Of a stretch of 64,000 bases of DNA, positions 1 through 11,500 are shown piece after piece (position 1 is the stretch's first letter; every line of letters starts with the position of its first letter). The notes below the pieces were generated by a model, which saw nothing but the letters and a program-made list of their open reading frames with translations, did no database searches and was not told the DNA's origin. This DNA comes from Portulaca oleracea (Eukaryota > Streptophyta > Magnoliopsida > Caryophyllales > Portulacaceae). The stretch lies in NCBI GenBank assembly GCA_029582165.1, contig CM055883.1, positions 17,144,501 to 17,208,500 on the forward strand, written 5' to 3'. Both the position numbers and the translations under genes were made by a program.

Positions 1-1708
1 AACACAGCTTCATATCTCACTCTCCCGATATCGTATGACCGCAAACTTTATGTTTCCGGAAAGCTTGAAGAACAACCTAAAACTTTTATGTTCACCCTCA
101 GAGCCAATAAGGTCCCTAAACTGACGTAAAATGCCCAGCAACCTACTGACTCAGAAAAATGTATAACAATGTACACCTTCACGGTTTTGGTCGTAACTCG
201 AGCTATACATGTCGGATAGTCGAAATTCCAAAGCCTATAGTTAGCTAATGACTTGGGCTATCATATCCAGTAAAAATCTGGGCAAAACTCCCATTTTATA
301 ACCTCTGTAAAAATCAGACATCAAAACAGAGACTTCTTTGGCCTTTTAAAATAACATGCATGCTCTTCTTTGACCTCAATTTTCATCAATTCTTACCCAA
401 ACTTCAAATTAGCCCTTACTCATAGCTTTTCCAGAATTAAAGGCTCAAAGAATACTCAATTTAGTTCACAAAACTCACATGCAACTGTAGATTACCCAAA
501 CAAACACATCCAACACTTAAATTAGCCCATAAATCAACAATTCCACCCCAAATCCATATTATCCAAGAGTAGAAACTTAAATAATACATTATTCACTTTC
601 AAATAGCCCCTAAATCATCAATTTAGCCATTAAAATCCACATGCAAGATAGAGCTTTCTTCACTCATCAAAAACTAACAAGAATTACTTCCACCCTTCAC
701 CAAATTTACATGTATTCCTTCACCAATTCAAACCCTAACTTAACCACAACTTAAATTCATGCTTAATAAACATAAAGAAGTTGAAAAACATCAAGAAAAC
801 ATAAATTGGAAGTAGAATTTCAGATTATAAACAAAAGAATTAGGTTAGGATTTGAGATTATACCACTTGAATTTGAGATGAGAGATTGAACAAGAGAAGG
901 GAGGAGGAAGTGGTGGCCGACGTGGGTGGTCGTCGGCGCCGGCAGACTCGCCGGAAAACAGCCGGCTGGGCGGCAGAGGGGTGGCGCACAGCAGGCAGTG
1001 GGAGGGAGAAGAGGGAGGAAGTGGGTGTGAGTGAGAGTTGTGATAGAAATTCTGATTTGGAAAAAAAATGAACTAAACCCCCCCTTTTTAACCCCCTTAG
1101 TAATATAAACCCCTCCCCAATTAAAATACCATCTAATTAACACTTAACTTAAACTATTGGTAAAAGAAATTAGCTAGGTAAAATAATTGGTAATCAACCC
1201 AAATAAATAAATAAATAACATAAACCTTGAAAATATAATTTAGTATATAACTAAATAAAATTTCCTTGGAATAAAATTGGGTGGAAGACTAAAAATTAAA
1301 ATCACATAAACTAAACTGATAAAACATACTAATAAAATAATTTGGGCCATAAAATGTACTTAGGAGGATTGAGTATAATAAATCGTAAAAGAAACGGAAT
1401 TAAGGATAATATAACCTTCCTCGGGTTAAGACGTAAAAGTTTTAGAACATAAAATAAATTATATAACTTATCGTAAAATATTCATAACCTCAAAATAATG
1501 TTTGTAAGGTAAGATAACATAAAATTAACCCATTAACCATCGCCTTGCTCGAGACCTGTCATGCATAAATAAATAAAGAGAGAAAAAAAACACGTAACAA
1601 CCAATATAACAATAAACACGTCATAAATAGAGAAACTTTAATTAGCGTAATTCGGCTAATCAACGTACTTAGGGCCTTAATTAATACGGGTTTAGGGTGG
1701 TTCGTTAC
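1..1708 (-). mobile_element. LTR end of a retrotransposon, truncated by the window edge
   Basis: Read on the minus strand, the segment begins TGTAACGAACCACCC at 1708, the TGTAAC...TTACA type of LTR terminus that also bounds the solo LTR at 42477-48392. A GC-rich block at about 880-1070 is CT-rich on the minus strand and resembles a transcribed LTR leader, as at 47800-48040. Short ORFs in it look like chance reading of biased sequence; no retrotransposon protein domain is visible. The other LTR end lies outside the window. Assignment to a Tekay-like gypsy lineage is a guess from the terminus only. Confidence 0.45.
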
Positions 1709-2626
1709 AGGGGATTATAATTCCATTCCAATTTATGCTCTCCAAACAAGAAAAATATGAATTAGAACCCATCCCATACCAATTTCATTCTTTTTTCCCT
1801 CACCAAACAGGCCCTTAACAGTATATCCTCCATTGATGTCATTGCAATGTTATGTAAAAAAATAGATTTGTTGAACACGTGGAGTCATAAAATATAAAGA
1901 TAGCAAAAGAGAAGAATATAGGGTTGAGAAAACACCACAATAAGAGAACAAACAAATCATATATCAAAACTTTTGGCACAATAGATGAAATGCTCTTCAA
2001 CGGCGTCTCCATTAATGTAGGTTTGGCCATATTTTCCTATCAACCGATTTTCGTTACTGTTGTTTTCCAATCGCTATTGGCACTACAAAACCATTATCTA
2101 ATTAGTTGACCTACCCATACATATTTTTCGATCGGACGTTGAAATTTTTGGATGATGTCTGCAATTGATCACGGGCGACTATTTCCGATTTGCGCTTGTA
2201 TGACGATCGCCGGTGTAATAACGTCAACCGCAATTCTCTTATTCGCTTGGATATTTTAGGGTTATGGATGGGAGGAGAGAGAAACTAGCCTTATATATAG
2301 GGTGAGTGTATCACAAACACTATTAAAGAGAATGTAATCAAAATTCTCATCGTCCTACGTGGCATCCCGTCTCACGATAATTTAGTGTGAGACGGTCTTA
2401 TATAAGATATATTATTCAAATATTAATATAAATAAAATTTCTTGTCTTTATTTATTTTAGACTCAAAATTTGGGTTTACAATCGGTACAAAACTTTTAAT
2501 ATTGTCAAGAAAATTCGGTAATCAATGTATAATTTAGTTATTAGTCTATTAATACATGTATTATATAATCTTTAGTGATTATTTGTTGGTCACATAAATC
2601 TAGAAGAAAAAACCTAATAATACAAT
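1709..2626. other. AT-rich intergenic DNA, no gene seen
   Basis: No coding region is supported. A short inverted repeat (CCGTCTCAC at about 2367 and GTGAGACGG at about 2387) sits in AT-rich sequence. It resembles a dispersed plant repeat, but no element ends were found. Confidence 0.4.
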
Positions 2627-3643
2627 TGATGGAGATTCGCCTAGCCTTGGTCTCACATTTGGGGACTTAAGGTTCATGGAGGGTGATGGAGATCAGCCCC
2701 GTTCATCCAATAAGGAGGTCCAATGCATTCAACCGAGTTTAAGGACAAACTCTTTGTAACCAGGGGAGAATGATGGATATTCCCTTAGCCTTGGTCTCAC
2801 CTTTGGGGATCCTAGGTTCATGGAGGGTACATAACGTCCAAGCAAGCTAAAGGGGAGCAAAATCATATGAAAGAAGTCCATGGAAGTATAGAAGTCACGT
2901 CAAAAAGAAGTCCATAAGAAGTTTTAGTAATATTTGTGTTAAGTTTGTTATAATAGTATTTGCATTTTCCTTATTAGTAGCTAAGTTTGTTAGAAGGCAT
3001 AAAACCAAGTTAATATTACATTTTTCCTAGTTTAGCTTAGGCGTCAATCTAGAGGAGTATAGAAGAGTTTAGAAGAGTCTAGAAGAGTTAGGAGAGTCTA
3101 GAAGGGAAGAATCCTAGTAGGATTCAACCTCAGTTACTTGGACGCCAATTTTTGTAACTAATCCTAGTAGGATTAGGAAAGCCAAAGGGAATCCTTGAAG
3201 GATTCATCTTTAGGCTGCTAGGCGCCAAGTTTAGTAATCCTAGAAGGATTAGGTCTTAGTCTAGTATAAATAGGGGATAGCTTGTAATGTTTTAGACACA
3301 CAACTTTTGATTATGAATACCAAACGAGTTTTTACTCTTTCCTTTTCTACTATTATATCTTGAATTGGCTATTCAAGTGATGAGGTAGAGGCGTAGAGCT
3401 TGTTCCAATACTTAGAATGTATTTCTGTAACTAAGTGGAAGAACAAGAAGCCCTAGGGATTAGACTTGTAGTGTTTCTATATCAAGTTCAATTCCCTTGA
3501 ACTATCAAAGTTATCTATCTTCATTGAGATACCCTACCAAACCCTAGGCCTTTCGTCACCTTTACCCTAACCGTAGAATTGGCTGAACGTCTGCTTGATG
3601 TGTAATTAATCTCAAATCCTAGCTTTGTATCAGTTATACATCA
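2627..3643 (+). mobile_element. Solo LTR, family with TGATG...CATCA ends
   Basis: The 1,017-bp unit starts TGATGGAGATTCG and ends TTATACATCA, and is flanked by a perfect 5-bp target duplication ACAAT (2622-2626 and 3644-3648). No internal domain is present, so this is a solo LTR left by LTR-LTR recombination. A TATA box (TATAAATA) lies at 3264-3271 and a GGCGCC core at about 3219. Related LTRs are at 24554-25803 (minus) and 59784-61034 (plus). It ends about 0.5 kb upstream of the CT-rich leader of the NAL1-like gene, close enough to affect its promoter. Confidence 0.9.
2640..2830 (+). repeat. Two-copy internal repeat at LTR start
   Basis: The phrase CCTTGGTCTCACNTTTGGGGA followed by GGTTCATGGAGGGT occurs twice, about 130 bp apart, inside the solo LTR. 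The equivalent part of the other two LTR copies differs, so the duplication is particular to this copy. Confidence 0.6.
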
Positions 3644-3649
3644 ACAATA

Positions 3650-4100
3650 TATATACCAAAATACAACAAAACACTAAAAATATGGAGGGAAAACTTAACA
3701 ATAAATAAATAAAAAATATAATGTTCAATAAAACACTAAAAATAAAAATAAGGGCAAAATTGAAATTCAAATAAAAAATATTACTATAAGCAACTAATTT
3801 TACTGAGCACTATTTACAAAATAACTAATAGAAACAGTTAACAAATATCAAACAAAATAATCAAAAGTCAAACCACTGTCAACACAATGAATAATCAAAA
3901 CAGTTAATAACCGATAACAACCGGTTGGCAATCAACCCCAAGGAGTACGCTCTTAGCTCTACACCTACTCTGCTCATTTACAAGCGGTTGCCAATCAATC
4001 CCATTCCCCCTGTCTCCCTCTCTCTATCTCAATTCTCACACAGTCTTATGTCAATAAAAAAATCAAAAATCAAAAGAAAAAGAAAAAGAAAAAGAAAATG
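3650..4100 (+). promoter_or_regulatory. Putative promoter region of the NAL1-like gene
   Basis: This AT-rich stretch lies between the solo LTR and the CT-rich leader. No convincing TATA box was fixed. Promoter status is inferred from position only; the transcription start is not determined. Confidence 0.35.
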
Positions 4101-4154
4101 AAAATGAAAATGAAAATCTAAGTTGAGTCTTGCCACTGTAGGTGTAGGCAGGGA

Positions 4155-4198
<44 letters not shown>

Positions 4199-4284
4199 TC
4201 TCTTCCCCTTTGTCCCCTTCCTCCGCCCTGCCCGGCCCTGCCATCTCCTCCGACTTGTCAATTTCATTAAGTCGTCGGTGCTGT

Positions 4285-4327
<43 letters not shown>

Positions 4328-4422
4328 CGAGTCATTCACTCCGAGTCGACTCTACACTCTGCAGTGTTTGAGTAAGCTACAAGTCTTCACCCTTATCATT
4401 CCTCAATTACCCTTATCACAAG
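4101..4422 (+). promoter_or_regulatory. CT-rich 5' leader of NAL1-like gene, probable untranslated exon
   Basis: Two long CT tracts (about 4160-4196 and 4285-4324) sit in pyrimidine-rich sequence typical of plant 5' leaders and of targets for GAGA-binding BPC proteins. A consensus-like donor AAG|GTTAGG at 4422/4423 and an acceptor TTATGTAG at 5008-5009, six bases before the ATG, suggest a 587-bp intron in the 5' UTR. The intron is an inference without transcript support. Confidence 0.45.
4160..4324 (+). repeat. Two (CT)n microsatellites
   Basis: Uninterrupted CT dinucleotide runs of about 36 and 40 bases, separated by about 90 bp. Such tracts are length-variable and may affect transcription in plant leaders. 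Confidence 0.85.
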
Positions 4423-5015
4423 GTTAGGGCTTCCCATTTTCTTCTGATTCTCATCATTTTTGTTTAATTTCATACTCCACCTTCCCAATTATTCAATCAA
4501 TTCTTCTTCTTTCCTTCCTTTCTCACATTCCTTCTCCGATTCTCTTCTATTTGGAGTTTTTATTCAATGTATCAAGTGTTTTTATACCCAAATTTCATGG
4601 GTGTCTAATCAATTGTATGAAATGATGGTGGGGATGAGATTCATTCACTCCGCTCCTGCGTTTTGTCGGTCTTGAACACAAACGGCATCATGATTGTTTT
4701 AGTATATTTTTTAAAAAATTTTTTTGTTTAACTTTATTGTGTGCCATTGACTATTGACCATTTTTATACTTTCCTATATTGACTTTGGTCCATTTGTAGT
4801 TGGGTATATAAATCATACTTTTTAGATTAGCTTTTGGAAGTCTGAATTCTCAAAAGAGTTATGGTGATTAGATCGGGCTATATATTGTGCCCGTGTAAGG
4901 TGAATGCAATTAGTATTGCATGGATACTTTTTAATGGGGTGACATACTTGAAAATATGATTTTTGTTGTCCCAAGCAATGTAAGAAAGATTGAATTACAT
5001 GTTATGTAGTGGAAG

Positions 5016-5501
5016 ATGGATCGCAGTCGACTAAATAGAGTACGTACTATACCGTCAGAGGAGTCGGCATTGGATCTTGAAAGGAATTGTTGCAGCCACT
5101 ATAATAACTTACCTTCTCTTAGCCCACCACCACTTCAGCCTTTTGCATCAGCTGGACAGCACTCTGAAAGTAATGCAGCAGCGTATTTTTCTTGGCCTGC
5201 TTCTTGTCTAAGTGATGCTGCTGAAGAGAGGGCGAATTATTTTGCAAACCTTCAGAAAGGAGTTCTTCCTGAAACCCTTGGCCGGTTACCAAAAGGACAG
5301 CAAGCAACAACGTTGCTTGAATTGATGACCATAAGGGCATTTCACAGCAAAATTCTACGGTGTTATAGTCTGGGAACAGCCATTGGTTTCCGTATTAGAA
5401 AAGGTGTGTTGACTGACATACCAGCTATCCTTGTTTTTGTCTCTAGGAAAGTGCACAAGCAATGGCTCAGTCCCATCCAATGTTTGCCAACTGCATTGGA
5501 G
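5016..5501 (+). CDS. NAL1-like: NAL1-like exon 1 (residues 1-162)
   Basis: Encodes the variable N-terminus and then the conserved block GRLPKGQQATTLLELMTIRAF through DIPAILVFVSRKVHKQW. It ends at ...CTGCATTGGAG|GTGAGT with phase 0. The variable first 50 residues are serine- and proline-rich, as in relatives. A 5-residue read-through to an in-frame stop would follow if intron 1 were retained. Confidence 0.93.
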
Positions 5502-8500
5502 GTGAGTTTTATGATATAATGCTGCATACCTTTTTCACATATCTACATAGCCCTTTTTTTTGGCTACTGAGGTGAGAGCGGATGAGGCAGATATGTTCAA
5601 TTGTCTATATTTGTGTGCGTGGGGGTGGGGGTAAAGCACCCTACCATTGCGCTTTATGGGAATGGGAAAAGAAAAGAAATTAAATAAAGGGATATTGGAT
5701 GACAATATAACGACTTTTGGTGGTATTGGATTGTAATATTCCGACCTTTACTATTGGACAACAATATCCTTGACTTTTATTCTTAGGTGAGATTATTATA
5801 CCAACAGTGACTAAGGGAGTGGTGACTGGTGAATTAGTCTCCGTGCTGACGTGGCAGGCGGAGGGAAAATAACCGACCCTTGCCCTGTAGTCCCTTTAAC
5901 CCCTCCATTTTTCTCACTAGCCCACATTAAAAAAAAAATCGGCCGCAACACAGTGACTAAAGGGGTGGTGAATCGGTCTTCGTACTGATGTTGGACACAA
6001 CCAACCAATGTCTTGTAATGTGGGTTAGAGAGAAAAATGGAGGGGTTATGGGGTTTTTGGGTTGGGGCAAGTATTTTTCCCCTCCGCTAGCCACGTCAGC
6101 ATGGAGAACGGTTCACCACCCCCTTAGTTAGTGTGAGTACAATAATGCCACTTAGGTATAAAGGTCAGAGATATTGTTGTCCAATAGTAAATGTCAGTAT
6201 ATTACAATCCAATGCCCCCCAAGGTCGGCATATTATCATCCAAAAATCCTTAAGTAAATGAGTATGGGGTGGGTATGGCCGGACGGGTATAAGACTATAA
6301 GTAATATAAATGGGTTTGGGTGAGGGATAAATTGTACCTGCCCCGTACCAGCTCCAATACCAACCCCATATCCGCCCATTTTGCACATAACCGTCCCATA
6401 CCAGCCCCATAACCCCCCACATTGTATCCTTTTATTTTATTTCTTATTTTTACATACATTGTGCTAAAGTCTAAAGATTAAAGATTCCTAGCCCAGTTCA
6501 CTTTTGGTTGCTAAACTAGGATTTTGGCTATTTGTACCTTTAGTTGAATGTAGTTAATGCTGTGATGTATTACTGATTCTTTGATATATAAATAGAGATG
6601 GTATCACTAAAAAAAAAGAGATGGTAAGACGGGTGTTTGGATGCTTTATTTTATTTTTTTGCTACCCATTTACGAAATAGTGGCAATACCTGATTCGTGT
6701 GGTTATGGGTACGATTTTGAAAAACCCACTGGGTATGGTGGGTATGGCTTTTGAAAGTGGGTATAGGTGCTACGACAAAAAATACACAAACCTGGCCCAT
6801 TGCCATCCTAGTTATTGCCGTTGTCAGGCAATATAATTATCACTATTTTTTGTCTGATTAGGGCGATTCCAATTTAGAAAATCAAGACATGGTTCTTCTT
6901 TCTTCTGCTTTTGTGCTAGCCTCACAAAAGTAAGCAACACTAGCCTTCTTTGCCACAATAGTAGGACCAACATCTATCAGGTGATGGGGGTGCAGCCAGT
7001 AGACCACCCAACAAACATCTGTTTCTCTCTCTGTTTTCAGCAGGTAGAGGCCAACACTGTTGTCTTAGTTTAAAAAAGCTCGAGGTGCACCTAGGCCGAA
7101 AGGGTCCCGAAAGCGTGGGTGCACAGCTCAAGGACGTGAGGCACATGAAATCCTAGAACACTTTTTGATAGACAAAAAAAAATTAAAAAAAAAATCAGTA
7201 CTCTGAAATCACGCCAAGGCTAGGTATGGAGCGGTCGGATTTAGCTGTCTTACCCCTAAATTTTGCAATTTAGAGAGACTAGTTCCAATTGACTCAAGAT
7301 TTAGAAACTGTTAGCTACCAACTCCATGGAAAAGACGTAGAGGAGATTTAATGAGACATTTTATTTTAGTCGATTACAATCTAAGTTGAAAAAATAATCC
7401 TTTTCAACTATACAGGTTATGGACACATTAATAGACCTAACTGTAAATGGGATTTCCAAATTACAGATGCAAGGATTGTGAATAGAACTCTTAATTAAAA
7501 AAATAAGGGCAATTGGTTAATCATGTGATGTAATTAGCATTACATGCAAGCATAAAGGTTGATTTCTTATGCTTAGTAGCTTAAAAAAAAGGCAATTGGT
7601 TAATTACGTGACGTAATTAAAAAAAATGGGATTCATACTTTTGGGTCAGATTCCACAAAGCGCACGCTTTAGTGGGCTTTTGGAAATCACCTTGTCTTTC
7701 CTAATCCCCTCTGGAGCACTTGCCTTTTTGCCTGGGGGCTTTACATTTTGCCTAGGCACTTGTTTTCTAAACTAATAAGGTTGTTGTCACCTCAATATGG
7801 GTTTCCCGAGCTTTGATAACCAATAAGTTTCATTGCTCGTGTAATCTATGCTATCCCCCTCTTTCTATATGTAGTTAGGTTAAGAGAAACTGATCTTTTG
7901 AGTCCTTTCTCTTGTTGGAAAAGTGTAGGTTAACTCCCCTTTCATTCTAACTTTTCTTCCCCCCTTTATTCGTTTTAGTGCTAATCTGTTTTGGGCTTAG
8001 CAAGTAAGGCAAGAGGTAGTCTTTGTCTAGTGGTTTTCCTAACAACGGGAAGGCCAAAGTTACATAGCACAGAAGCACGAACATTTCTTTCAACCTCGCG
8101 TATCTGTGTGGGACATGTATCCGACACCAACACTCTCAGATACTCCTCGGACATGTGTCAGACACACATAAAAACTTGTCCTCTAAATAATTATCAAACT
8201 AAACATCCAACACTTGGAGGACTCATGTCGGACACGTGAATACCAGCCTTCGGACACTTCCGAATCCATGGTGGGCATCACATTTTCTGGGTAGACTACC
8301 TATAGAGACATCCTCAACTATGATATCCTTTTTCCAATACATCAATGTTCTTGCCTGCTACTTTACCATTTTACATATACCTTTGTCCCTCTTTCACATA
8401 GCTTTGTCCCTCTTCCATTATTTTATAAGATTTTATGGTTTATAAATAGTTATACAATTCATAAACTATTGGAGAAATGTATTTATTAACATTTTAAAAC

Positions 8501-11500
8501 AAAATTTGATATTTTATGAAGTACTACACAAAATTAGGGTACGTGCCAGACTATGTGTCATCTCCTTATTTTTTCAAGAATTGCGTGTCTTCGTGTCTCC
8601 GTGTCTGTGTCATGTCATATCCGTATCTCGTGTCCGAGTGCTGTGCTTTTTAGCTTAGCAGAATGGGAGTAATTCTTATTGTGCTGTAGACAAAGAATGG
8701 TGTACATATTCGTAGTTGGACCTGCTTGGCTCTTTTTTAATTTTAAAAAAAAGGAGCCCACTTCAGCATTTAGAACCTTGTTTTTAATTAGGGTTTATAA
8801 ATATATTCTATTTGTTTCCTGAAAGTAATGCAAAAAATATGGTACCTAGAAGCTTATTTGTGAAGTGAAGTACAAGCGATTCTGGGATGGACTTTCCCAT
8901 TTTCATCTTCCTCCGTGGATATAAGATATGAACTTAGACAGACGTGGAGTTGTATTCATCAGTAAAATTGAACATGAATTTGCTCACATAGATGTGCGTA
9001 TCCTTGAATTTGTGCCAAAACTCATTTAGCTCTAATGAAAACCTCAATTCCAAAACTAGTTTATCTTTACCCAGACCACTCTCCTTCCTAGGTCACTTTA
9101 TTCTCAGTCATTTATTAATTGCATAATCTTTCTTTGAGGCAGACCTGAAGACCCCCCAAAAATTTTAAGATACTTTTTTCTGCAAATATGAGGAGAAACT
9201 TGGAAAGGGTTAAGAAATTAGGAAGAGTAGAGTATTAACAAGACTTCTTTTGCAAATAAAAAGAGAGTTCGAGCCTTCCAAACTCTTGAAAATAATTTCT
9301 AGCAATTCCCAACCACACTTTTCCTTGTTTGTTTATTTGTTACATGTTTCATGCACTTTTCAAATTTCATGGTAATCTTCTCCTTTTTGTTTTCTTACCC
9401 CCTTTTTGTTAGTACTTTTGGATTTATTGAAAGTAGCTGTGATCTTGCCAACATTTTTTCCGGGGTTTTTAATAGGGACCTGGAGGTGTTTGGTGTGATG
9501 TGGATGTGGTGGAATTCTCATATTTTGGGGCTCCTGAGCCTGCACCCAAGGAACAGCTTTACACTGAGATTGTGGATGATTTGCGTGGGAATGATCCTTG
9601 TATTGGTTCAGGTTCTCAGGTATTTTCTCAACTGAGTTTCTCTAGAAGTGATACTTTCTGCTATCCTCGTAAGATGTGTTTCATTTCTTCAAACTATATT
9701 ATTGAGTGCTTTAGTGTGGTGATATGTTAAAATGCACCAGCCCTGACTCACTGCCTTTATATACCATATTTTCATTTGCCACTCTTTACCCGCTTAGCCT
9801 GCCTTGGTCATCATGACACTAACCCTGAAGCCCATGCTATGCTATTTAGTTTATTTATATTCAATTTTGTAAATTAATTTACTAAATTAATTACTAAATT
9901 AAAATTTTCATAGAAATCACCATTGGAAACATAACTAAATGAAACTATTTATCTTTTCTTCAAAGGATACTTTTAATTTTCTCAATTGACATACTTATCT
10001 TTTTATCAAGACTAGCTATTTTCCTATTAATAATTATTACATATTCATATTCATATTTATATAATATTTTATTAGTTAATACGTACTACTATTATTAATG
10101 TTGCCCTTCTTTGTAGTTGCCATTTAGGGCATGGAGTTGAGCTGGCAAGTAAATTTGTGTTAGGCCATGTTATTCTTCGCCGTAGTTTTAAATGAATTGA
10201 AAAGACCTTGTGCATGTTGTCCTTTACAGTTCTGAATTTAATAAAATGACTGATTAGGTTAATTTTTGAGTTACGTTGGCCTAAATGAATTGGCTTTATT
10301 TCTTGGCAGGCTTTGACGTGTTGTCCTCTGTTATGATCATAATCTGCTTTTTGGGGTTAATGAAAAGTCTGAGTGGTACAGTTTTGAAAGATACTTTCTT
10401 CATTGTTTATAGTCTCTCAGTAATACACATATCCTTGACAATCTGTAGTTTTATATTCATTAGTGATCTTTGCATGTCTTTCTCCTTTTAAATGAGATTC
10501 GTCATTTTACAGTTACTTTTATTAAGTTTAAACATGGTGTAAACTGTAAAGAGATATAGGAAGATTTATCTAGTAGTGCTAGTCCCCACTCCCCTGACTA
10601 ATTATATAGTTTGATTATTTTGATTCTAGAAAAAGTACAGTTCTCCATATTTGGGTTTATCCATAACATAAGCAAATGCAACAAACAAGTTTCTTTCCTC
10701 ATTCTAATAAATGGAATGTTTCCCCTTCTGTATAGTTGGCTCTTATGAAGCACTGGTGAAGCAGAAGAATGCAGGTTATCTAGTTGTTTCAAACTTTCAG
10801 TTTCAGTCATTGAGACACCACCACTACGTACACAATATTTGATTTGTCAGTTTTAATCCATTTATCCATAAGGCTAGGATCGGTTCACTTCAAAACTAAA
10901 TATGGCAAACTGGTCCCTTGGTTGAGGTTTAGGATTTAGGTATATTGGTAGTTGGTCAAATAAATCTTGCAAAAGCAACTTTGTAGTGGATTTATTCAAT
11001 TCAGAATAAAAGTGGAGTATGGGTAAGTATAATTTGGGTCCAGTCTTTAGTTGGGTGTTGTGGTTCCTGGTTATTTTGGTAGAGTAATTAATTAGGTACA
11101 TGATCTTGCCCGATGTGGAACCCTTCTATTTGTCTCTAAGTACACCAACAAATTGGCATGGGGAATTCATCAGGTTATTCTTATCGTAAGAGCCTAAGAG
11201 GAATTTGATATGAGCTTTGTGCAGCAGTAGACCACTATGATGTTGGAGCTGGGCTGCTGGTTTCATGGTTTGGTCACTTTGGTGTTATTTTGGAGGAGTA
11301 AGTATGTGGTGTAATCGAGTGGCTTATGTCATTTACTGTAGAATACAACACGGTTGATCAGGGGCGGAGCCAGAAAATATTTATTAGGGGTGCCGGTTTA
11401 TTAATATTCTTGTCAACTTTACCATAAATTTAATCGTCAAATTATTTATTTTTACTTGTTTATTGAACTTTTATCCAAGCCCTTTTATAGTGCTTTTACG

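Larger units (their letters stand above)
5502..9475 (+). other. Intron 1 (3,974 bp)
   Basis: Donor GTGAGT, acceptor TTTTTAATAG. Contains a long-armed MITE, a degenerate hAT-like segment and two further terminal-inverted-repeat elements, listed separately. No host exon is visible in 8660-9475. Confidence 0.9.

Noticed and set aside
820..1143. Minus-strand 107-residue open frame
   Set aside because: Low-complexity reading of the CT-rich LTR leader; no domain, and overlapping frames on the other strand are equally open.
4029..4371. Three overlapping open frames around 4.1-4.4 kb
   Set aside because: They consist of Arg-Glu or Ser-Leu runs from the CT microsatellites, so they are repeats, not genes.
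5119..5340. Minus-strand frame over exon 1
   Set aside because: Shadow of the NAL1-like exon.
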